This document shows positions 54,602 to 64,000 of a stretch of 64,000 bases of DNA, piece after piece. This DNA is from Tillus elongatus (lineage: Eukaryota > Arthropoda > Insecta > Coleoptera > Cleridae). The stretch is taken from contig OZ023264.1 in NCBI GenBank assembly GCA_964006375.1, positions 175,517,510 through 175,581,509 on the forward strand, written 5' to 3'. The position numbers were made by a program, and so were the translations under genes. The notes beneath the pieces were generated by a model that had not been told where the DNA came from, searched no databases, and worked only from the letters and a program-made list of their open reading frames with translations. The number at the start of each line of letters is the position of its first letter. The first letter of the stretch is position 1.

Positions 54602-54656
54602 ACTTTGAAATATGAAGAAATTGCTACTGTCCCTGATAATTTGGCAACCGACTGTA

Positions 54657-54977
54657 TCTTCACTAGAGAAAAGATTAGCATAAATGCTGTGAATATGGTT
54701 GACACTTTATGTACATTTATTTTCATACTAAAGAGTACTAGATGTACACTATGATCAATTACATGATAGCCGCTGCTTCGCTAGGATGCAGATTTTTGGA
54801 TACAAAGTTATAAGGTCAGGGCGCAGCAAAGGCGTTTTGGTAGCCATTGTTTAGAAAAATATGTTTCCAAAAAAATGCAGGTTAAATAGTTAATTGAAGT
54901 AAACAAAATTTCGAGACACAGCAAGTACGTTATGGTAGTGAATTTTCATAAGATTTCTGCCCAGTTCACAAGATTTC
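54657..54977. other. No gene; two motif copies
   Basis: Plus-oriented motif copies at about 54,822 (GGGCGCAGCAAAGGCGTTTT) and 54,912 (GAGACACAGCAAGTACGTTA). Confidence 0.5.
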
Positions 54978-55147
54978 TGCCCAGTTCACAAAGCTCGATT
55001 AAATATTTAACGGTTGGTTAGATAATCAAGACTTCAGACCACCAATCATGGCTTCTAAAATAAATGGTTGTCATGGCATGTCATGTCTGAAGTCTTGATT
55101 AACCATTCGTCCGTTAAATACCAAATCAAGCTTTGTGTAACTGGGCA
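54978..55147. repeat. Foldback repeat with ~62-bp arms
   Basis: Left arm from TGCCCAGTTCACAAAGCTCG at 54,978 to about 55,039; right arm 55,083-55,147 is its reverse complement with some mismatches (ATCAAGCTTTGTGTAACTGG). The spacer is about 43 bp. The left edge is preceded by a 20-bp direct duplication of AGATTTCTGCCCAGTTCACA. Confidence 0.75.
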
Positions 55148-56110
55148 TAAAATTTTTGTTTTGGAAAAACTTCGCGAGGCAGCAAACGCGTCATAATAGA
55201 GAATTTTCCTATGAATTGTACACTGTTGGTACGGCATAATACTAAAGGTAATACCTTTCATTTAAAATAACGTCAAAGGATCGGGTTTGAAAGTTCCAAT
55301 ATAAGCCCATCTGAAGAATTTCTGTCTTTCTTTTACCACAAAAAATATTCAAATCTTGTGTTGTAGATCATTTTGACAAAAAGACTTTGAATGCCTCAAA
55401 CTCAATTTTCTATGACGCTACAAAACTAAAATTTGGTGAATCTAGGTACTGTAAGTCTCTTTTAAAAAACAAAGCTTATCAAAAGGAAACGTATTTCATC
55501 CTCAAAAAGTCAATTTATAATTAAAATAACTTACCTACTGGAACAATTAGTCAACGAATACAAACGCTAATATTCTTATTCTTTAATTTCCAATTTTAGA
55601 ATCATATTATTATACAATCATTTACTATTTAACCTCAAAACAAAACAGCCAAACCATGATAAATAAACAAAACACGATATTATTCTTTTGTTTACAATTT
55701 TAAAAACATAATAAAGGTACAGATTGTTTTATCTATTTCAATGAAAATCATTTACTACTTAACTTAAAAATAGAACTGTCGATGCATAATAAATAAACAA
55801 AACACGTTATTATTCCTTAGTTTCCAATTTTGAAATCAATATACGATTATCTACTTAACCTCAAAACAGAACTGTCAAATAAATAAACAGGACACACTAT
55901 CCCATCTGGTTTTTACTTCAAGTACAAAGCTTCATAAAAAAATATTGTGATTTTATTTACAATACTTAATTAGGTAATAATGCTAGGTAATAATATCTGA
56001 AACAGTTTAATAACGAAACTCGGCAATAACAAATAGAAACTTAAACTCCACAAAACAACACAATTAGAAACTGAACTCTACAAATAATAAAATAGAAACT
56101 TAATAATACA
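55148..56110. other. AT-rich, no gene
   Basis: A weak motif copy at 55,171. The phrase AAATAAACAAAACACG occurs several times between 55,650 and 55,900 in roughly 130-bp steps, suggesting a degenerate tandem repeat. No coding match. Confidence 0.45.
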
Positions 56111-57215
56111 CTACATAGAAAATTGTTTAATATGGCCACGGTTTTGTTTAATGCACTTTATACATCTTTTTGAAACATGCCTGCAAACTCCGGAGAGGAT
56201 GTTTTGGTTAATATGATTTATAGCTTCCGTGATTCTGTTTCGTAATTCATTGATATTTTGTGGTGGATCGAATGTATACACATCATTCTTCAGGGTACCC
56301 CAAAAATAAAAATCCATTGGTGTTATATTAGGACTTCGAGCACACCAATGAACCGGCCCATTGTTACAAATGACACGAGTATTAAAATTTTGGTACAAAA
56401 AATCTTTGACAATCCTAGCATTGTGAGCTGGACAACCGTCTTGTTGGTACCAAATCTCGTCTAAATTATCATGAACTCTTCTAATTGTTGGGAAGATATC
56501 ATTTCTCAATAGATTAAGATACCTTTCCCCACTTAAATTATTTTCAAAAAAGAACGGACCAACAAAGAAGTTACCTGAAATTTTTCAAAATTAACTGCCT
56601 AATATACAAATGAAAATAACAGTTTTTTACCTAATAAGCCAAATCTGTCTTACAATCGTCTTTCTTCCTTTAGATGGGGATTTTCATTTCCAAATAATGC
56701 CTATTATGGCGATTATACACACCAGAATTAGTAAATCTGGATTCATCAGTCCATGTTATTTTCAAATGGAAATTTTCATCTTGCTGTCATTGTCCTTAAT
56801 ACCATCTGCAGAATTGAAGTCGCTTAGGGTAATCGTCAACATTTAAGCCTTGTGCGATTGTAGGTTTGTATGGATGGTAATGACTTTATTTTAATACACG
56901 GTGTACCGTACTTTTTAGAACGTCAATTTGTTACCATAAAACCGAACTGATTGCGGAGGGTGTTCGTTTGAAACCTGTAAGACGGAATTATTTCTTTCTT
57001 CATTTCTAGGCATTGGTAGGTTATTTGCATGGAAGTTACCGTCGTTCAATAGATTGGTCACTATCCTACGAAATATCTTGGTGTTTGTTTGTCGTCTTTC
57101 TGGATACCTAGTTGTTTTGATATGAATTTGCAGCTGCCTCAGTATTTCGGTTAGAACGGATATAACATTCCAACATGTCAAAATATTCCTCATTACTGAA
57201 CATATTATTGAATAA
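56111..57215 (-). pseudogene. IS630/Tc1/mariner-superfamily transposase (third type), dead
   Basis: Minus strand. The N-terminal part 57,195-56,915 (MRNILTCWNVISVLTEILRQ, then RQTNTKIFRRIVTNLLNDGN) has the usual helix-turn-helix layout. First Asp: TDESRFTNSGVYNRHNRHYL near 56,740. Second Asp: IWYQQDGCPAHNARIVKDFL near 56,450. The third acidic residue is changed: RSPNITPMDFYFWGTLKNDV has Asn where SPD is expected. Frameshifts occur near 56,880, 56,690 and 56,600. The last 130 codons (from 56,509) stay open to the TGA-like end at 56,111. No terminal repeats found by eye. It is the most divergent of the three non-Tc1 transposases here. Confidence 0.82.
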
Positions 57216-57589
57216 TATTTAAAATAAACAAGAAACAAACTATTTAGTACAAAATTTTAAGCAACGTGTTAAATACACCTCAAATTGTTCAGATAATTAA
57301 GAATGACAGTATTCTTAATTGTCGCGATAGTGTTATATCCATAGCAACCCTTCTTCTGTTGTTTTTCAGTTGACTTACGTTTAAAAATCAAACAATTTTC
57401 AAAAGCGTCTTCGTAAATCATTAGTCTGCCTTTTATTGAGTTCTGTTAGTAAATTTTGTTATTTACTAGGTTTACCTATTTAATTAAATTATAACCATTT
57501 TTTTAGGATAATGTTGTAATGTAAAATATCATTTGTAATAATGGGCCAATTCATTGGTGTGCTCAGAGTTCCTATTTTTTATCATGAAT
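57216..57589. other. AT-rich, no gene
   Basis: Nothing recognised. Confidence 0.4.
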
Positions 57590-58157
57590 CATTACGGAAA
57601 ATTATGTTAAAAGTATAAGTCCATTGTTAGACTCCATGGCCTACAGCTTTTTGAACACTTTTTTGTGCCATTTGTTTTCTGGTATAGGATTTCATAGCCT
57701 ACTATCCCCAAAACGGTTTTCCTCAAAATTATCAGTGCAATTACAATATTTCCCAAGCATGTTGTACATCATTGGAAGGCTTTTTTCAGAGGCTATCACA
57801 TGAACAAAAATTCCAATATGGCTGTCATAATAAAAACAAACGTTGATACCTGTAGCTCAAAAACAAATGACAATCCAAAGTTGAGGATAGCACAAAAACA
57901 TTACGCTGTAAAAAGTGCCCCGATAATGTGCAAGTCGTAGACATGTCAGATCAACGCCTACTTAGATATTAAAGAAACAAGATCGACAAATTTTGTTTTT
58001 TTTCAAAATAACTCGATAACAAAAAGATGCTGGGGAAAATACAAGTAACATTTGGGACGAGCATAAAATTATACAAAACATTGCTAATTTAGCCGTCTCC
58101 CTATCTCTAATAATAACGGAGATAGCAATACATTCCCATCCAGTTTGGGAAACACTT
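57590..58157 (-). repeat. CAGTGTGTCCC repeat, inverted copy of 62,873-63,420
   Basis: Starts at GTTAGACTCCATGGCCTACA and ends at CATCCAGTTTGGGAAACACT. The same words occur in reverse at 63,390-62,873 (CCAAACTGGATGGGAATG, ATCTCCGTTATTATTAGAGA, GTAGGCGTTGATCTGACATG, TTTTGGGGATAGTAGGCTAT). Non-coding. The end CAGTGTGTCCCAAACTGG looks like a DNA-transposon terminus. Confidence 0.8.
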
Positions 58158-59284
58158 TATAATTCACCATGGCGACTAAATTTGATTTTCCCCACTGGAA
58201 TGTTTCCAGGTTAACTTCTTATCGTATACACCTATAAACAAGATGGACTTGAGTATGTTGCTATTTGAGACACTATATTAAAAAAAAATTCTAACAGCTC
58301 GAAATTAGCTTTGATGTTTGCATAAATTTTATAAATCTGACAACTTTGCGCCTGTAACTGCGAAATTTTTAAATTTAGCTTGAGCACATTGTAACATGGT
58401 AGATACACCCTTCACTATAATTAAGATAGAAAATCAGAACGTCATATAAAATATTTCCGTCAATTGAATAATTTCATAAATGTTAAAATGTAAAATTCAG
58501 CAATATAAATGAAAAATATTTTGTGGGAAACGTCAAAACAACACTGAATAATTGATCAGATATTATTTCGTGCAACATAACGAATTAGGAGAGAGTTATC
58601 AAAATGCTTTTTTTATTTTACGGCTCTTCCATTGTTAACTGTTATGTTAATTTTTTATTATGTCAAATAAAATTCGAAAATTCAGCGGTAACAGGTGCAA
58701 TCATTGACTCTGTCTCTATTGTTCGCCGACTGAAGTTTAATCAATACCTGGAAAATGTATGTTGCTTTGTCATAAAAACGATGCGTACGATGGATATATA
58801 CATGTTTGTATTGGAATTACATAACCACATAAGAGAAGCCCAGAAATCTATAATTTTGTAATTTACTTAAACGATTATTTGGATTGGGAAAAAACGTTTC
58901 CTTTCAAGTCTATAAATGACTTAGTAGCAGGCGTAAACAAGAAGTAATACAAAAAGCCAGACAAAATATTATCCAGGAAGAATAATAATTGTATTGTAGT
59001 CTATATTTTCCTTTCTTTTGCCCTTAATGGGACAAACCAATTCTAGAGATGCAAAAAAATGTGATAGTTTATACCAGTTGGGCCTTTAATATGCTGTGAA
59101 AGGCGTTACGAAATTTTTAGTAAATCATTATAATAGATTTTTTGACTTATATCTTATAGAATACATCGCCTGCTGTAGACGAATATCTTGCAAGATAAAA
59201 CGCCTGCTCCCAAACAACGTTATTCTGTATCTCTCGTGACGCACTGCATAAGGTATAAAAGTCTTTTTTATTTATTTTTTAATT
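58158..59284. other. AT-rich, no gene
   Basis: The open frame 58,604-58,861 has no similarity I recognise and lies in low-complexity DNA. Confidence 0.4.
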
Positions 59285-60762
<1,478 letters not shown>

Positions 60763-60766
60763 TTTT

Positions 60767-61072
60767 TTTATTTTAGCAACACACCACGAGAGCTCACAGC
60801 CTAAATACTATCGTACCGCGGGTGTCGACAAGGAAAGAGGTAAGTTGTTACTTCTGGACTTGAAGGTTTGGACGTTGGGAGGAGAAGGAAAAACATGTGC
60901 CGGCAAGGAATTCCACAACTTGGAAATCCTCGGGAGAAAAGACGCTCTATGTCTGGTGACCTGGACAGTAAAAGCGTGCATACGCTCTGTTCACCTGGTA
61001 GATATGTTGGGGGCAGCAGGTGGACGAACTATGGAAGAAAGCTCATCTGAGCAGCGCCCGTGCAGATATCTA

Positions 61073-61112
<40 letters not shown>

Positions 61113-61880
61113 GTCACCAACGGAAAGTCGGTGGGTAAGGAATGGCAGCCTTTGTGTAAGAGTACGGTTACCGATAAAACTTATAGTTCTCTGCTGAATG
61201 GAGTCCAGGATAGCGAGTGTAGAAGCGGCAGCGGCACCCCAGATGTGGGAGCAGTATTCGAGGTTTGGTCTTATTTGTGAAGTATATAAGGTATAGAGAT
61301 TAGCTGGTGAAAAGTATTTGCGAGCCCGGAAGAGGAAACCTAATTTATAAGCAGCCACTTCTGCAATTGATGTGACATGTTGGTGCCAATTGAGATATCG
61401 ATCCACAGAAATGGCAATAAGTGAAAAGGACTCATTACTTTAAATAACTTGGTTGTTTATTGTGATGGGTCTAGGGCTGGTTTATCTCTTATGAGATAGA
61501 AAGCAAGACTGAGATTTGGTGGAGTTGAATTGTACAAGATTTCTACTTCCCCAGTCTAATATTTTTTGGAGATCCACAGAGACAAAACCCTCTATGAATC
61601 TGCGATCATGATCTAATTGGACTTTAAGAGACAGGCTTAGAATATTGTATATTTGAGTGGAGGGTGCTGTTATCCGCGTAACTGTGAACTGGGTTGGATG
61701 TGTTAGAGAGGAGGTCATTGATGTAGAGAAGAACCAAAGTAGGGTCTGAAGCTGAACCTTGAGAGCCTCCTGCATTAATTGGATACAGTTTAGAGGAATG
61801 GCCATCCACGACAACAGAAATGCTCCGGTTGGAGAGGAAATTTGCTGTCCAGGTACAGAGTTTTGGTGGTAGGCCATAGG
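60767..61880 (-). pseudogene. LINE family A: RT palm to 3' end, 5' truncated
   Basis: Minus strand from about 61,880: KLCTWTANFLSNRSISVVVD-type palm text (decayed), motif B region (YPINAGGSQGSASDPTLVLL, where VPQGSA has become GSQGSA), motif C as YADN instead of YADD, thumb, and tail (LNWHQHVTSIAEVAAYKLGF, SQIRPNLEYCSHIWGAAAAS). It then passes through a (GA)n tract in plus sense to a 3' end near 60,767 (CACACCACGAG). An A-run follows, then the TA-core repeat end. Three frameshifts. The catalytic Asp change and motif B change make it inactive. Confidence 0.85.
61077..61111. repeat. (GA)n microsatellite inside the LINE A coding region
   Basis: About 17 GA units where the 28.5-kb copy has about 6 and the 37.5-kb copy has a broken TC tract. 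Confidence 0.9.
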
Positions 61881-62219
61881 CACACTGCTCTTAGAATATG
61901 ATTTACTGACATGCTGGTTTTCTATTTTACGCAAAATTCTTTTGTTATTAACTAACAATTTTTCTTTATAACCATCGTCCTATACTGATTCAATATTTAT
62001 ATCCATGTTTAAAATATGTTGGGTTAGTTAAAAGTCAGTTGCAAAAATAAGGATACATAACAAGCGCAAGCGACGAAGAGTATAAATAAGCTTGCAAGCA
62101 ACTTGCTGCTGTTAAAGATCAGCGGTGTCGTCCAGCGTCAATTGGCTATGAAGCCGCTTGCAGTCGCATGCTAAAACTAAGCGCTTTTGAAAGGAAACAT
62201 TGTCCTGGTAGTAGAAAAG
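61881..62219. other. No gene recognised
   Basis: Includes ACTTGCTGCTGTTAAAG and a GC-balanced stretch at 62,050-62,200. No homology seen. Confidence 0.4.
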
Positions 62220-62345
62220 AAATTGACCAGGACTGACAAAATTGTTAGTTGATTGTACACCGTCTCCATCTATAACATTTTGTGTTAACTCAAGCAGTCG
62301 TGACGACATACTACCTGGTTTCGCACCGAGAAGGCGTCCCTGTCG
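62220..62345. repeat. Dispersed repeat shared with 1.13-1.24 kb and 30.44 kb
   Basis: AAATTGTTAGTTGATTGTAC, TTTTGTGTTAACTC and CCTGGTTTCGCACCGAGAAG match those copies. Confidence 0.6.
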
Positions 62346-62639
62346 TGCATTTCACATTGTCCTACATTTTCACATCTTGCAATGATACTTGTAACTTCCA
62401 TTGTTTAATTTTTTATTGACCATTTATTTGAGTAGCATAGCAGTACAGGTAACGTCATCTGTCTTTGTGCAACATTGTAGATATTGCATTACAGAATCTG
62501 ATGTGATGTCGAGGATTATTTTAATTTTAACTTCGAATAACTTTTTCTTTGATCAAAAGACTTTAAAATTGGTAAACAACTACGTCTATCTATGTTCTTT
62601 TAGCTGTAGATTTTCATTTCAATCAGTTAAAGAATTTGA
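62346..62639. other. AT-rich, no gene
   Basis: Nothing recognised. Confidence 0.4.
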
Positions 62640-62779
62640 GAGATATTGCGTTTTAGAAAATATTTTTTAATTTTGGGCGTTAAGATCTGATGAACCAACT
62701 CATCCAAGCCATTAACAAAATAAGGGTAATTCCCAAATTTGGTCGAAATCAGTGAATTATTTTTTGTGTTATCGGTTGA

Positions 62780-62872
<93 letters not shown>
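62640..62872 (+). repeat. TA-core flank variant and (TA)n
   Basis: ATTGCGTTTTAGAAAATATT, GCGTTAAGATCTGATGAACC and AAATTTGGTCGAAATCAGTG, then (TA)n at 62,793-62,872. Same flank as 47.4 kb. Confidence 0.75.
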
Positions 62873-62875
<3 letters not shown>

Positions 62876-63420
62876 TGTGTCCCAAACTGGATGGGAATGG
62901 ATTGGTATCTCCGTTATTATTAGAGATATGAAGACGGTTAAATTAGCAATGTTTTGTAGAATTTCATGCTCGTTCCAAATTTGCCCTGCCTCTTTTCGTT
63001 TTCGAGTTATTTTGAAAAAACAAAATTTGTCGATTTATTTTTTCTTCAATGTCTAAGTAGGCGTTGATCTGACATGTGTAAGACTTTCACATTATTTTTA
63101 CACTTTTTACAGAGTAGTCTTTTTTTGCTATTCTCAACTTAGTGTTGTCATTTGTTTTTGAGCTACATGTATCAACGTTTGTTTTTATTATGGCAGCCAT
63201 ATTGGATTTTTTGCTCATGTGATAGCCTGTGAAAAGTGCTTGCCAATGATGTACAACATGCTTGAGAAATCTTGTAATTGCACTGAAAATTTTTTGAAAA
63301 GCTCTTTTGGGGATAGTAGGCTATAAAATCCAATACCAGAAAACAAATGACACAAAAAGTGTTCAAAAAGCAGTAGGCCATGGAGTCTAACAATAGACTT
63401 CTACTTTTAACATAAAGAAT
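62873..63420 (+). repeat. CAGTGTGTCCC repeat
   Basis: Begins CAGTGTGTCCCAAACTGGAT right at the end of the (TA)n. Inverted relative at 57,590-58,157. Confidence 0.8.
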
Positions 63421-63810
<390 letters not shown>

Positions 63811-64000
63811 CATTTAAGGTGAGAGACTCGTTCAGGTATTTATAGTCTTTAAAAACAATTGACATTCCAAATCAACGTTCATATGTTAATATATTTGCTG
63901 TGTTGATCCCTAGAGTACTGTGACTCAATGTAATGAAGCAGCATGCCATGGTATACACTAGAATAACTTCTATGATTAACAAAATTCACTAAAAGCGTGT
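63811..64000. other. No gene seen
   Basis: AT-rich sequence to the right edge. The last bases (AAAATTCACTAAAAG) resemble TA-core palindrome text. Confidence 0.4.

Larger units (their letters stand above)
51367..54654 (-). mobile_element. Tc1-like transposon with terminal inverted repeats, interrupted by a LINE
   Basis: The left end CAGTGGGTTGCCAAATTATT at 51,367 and the right end (inverted) CAGTCGGTTGCCAAATTATC at 54,654 match over about 26-28 bp. Both are flanked by TA (51,365-51,366 and 54,655-54,656), the Tc1/mariner target duplication. The element is 3.29 kb only because a minus-strand LINE of about 1.75 kb lies inside it near the right end. Without it the length would be about 1.5 kb, normal for Tc1. 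Confidence 0.85.

Noticed and set aside
58604..58861. Open frame of 85 codons
   Set aside because: AT-rich, no recognisable motif, no neighbour that would support it.

Overview
This looks like a gene-poor, AT-rich window of an animal genome, most likely an arthropod. The inference rests on the repeat content: CR1/Jockey-type and I-type non-LTR retrotransposons, Tc1 and other IS630/Tc1/mariner transposases, Penelope-like elements, and very long (TA)n microsatellites. I found no convincing host gene, rRNA gene, CRISPR array or prokaryotic-style operon. Almost everything that codes, or once coded, belongs to a mobile element.

Layout. 1-2.2 kb: two broken LINE fragments, one carrying a small inverted-repeat element. 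2.2-5.5 kb: AT-rich repeats and two tRNA-like (SINE-like) segments. 5.5-8.3 kb: a near full-length but frameshifted LINE split by a repeat. 8.6-10.3 kb: a dead transposase gene whose 3' part is tandemly duplicated. 11.2-13.8 kb: a minus-strand LINE with an internal duplication and an L1-like piece spliced in. 14.4-17 kb: inverted and tandem copies of a repeat with a (TA)n core. 17.8-22.3 kb: two fragments of LINE family A, with a hammerhead-like motif between them. 24.6-26.3 kb: a Penelope-like element end with its GIY-YIG nuclease. 26.9-30.6 kb: a TA-core repeat, another family A copy and more repeats. 30.9-36.5 kb: an apparently intact I-like retrotransposon, ORF1 with three zinc knuckles and ORF2 with endonuclease, reverse transcriptase and RNase H, joined by an overlapping stop/start. 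37.5-43.6 kb: a family A fragment, a TA-core repeat, a repeat-rich leader-like stretch and a second transposase. 43.7-46.8 kb: a cluster of Penelope-like fragments in both orientations with several hammerhead-like motifs, a Gypsy-type integrase remnant and a large foldback. 47-50.7 kb: microsatellites, a GC-richer island and a LINE 3' end. 51.4-54.7 kb: a Tc1 element bounded by TA and terminal inverted repeats, with a LINE inserted in it. 56.1-57.2 kb: a third transposase. 57.6-64 kb: more TA-core repeats, an inverted pair of a CAGTGTGTCCC repeat and a fifth family A copy.

How the parts relate. The only module that looks able to act on its own is the I-like element at 31-36 kb. The rest is a graveyard with recurring themes. 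One is a motif beginning GACGCAGCAAGTGCGTTATG, which I count about 21 times in either orientation and which bounds a MITE of about 300 bp and a larger TA-core repeat. Another is family A LINEs sitting at the same position of that repeat. A third is hammerhead-like RNA motifs next to Penelope-like sequences. The cluster at 43.7-46.8 kb and the TA-core/motif family are the best candidates for something not fully described. All coordinates of decayed elements are approximate, and family assignments come from motifs read by eye.
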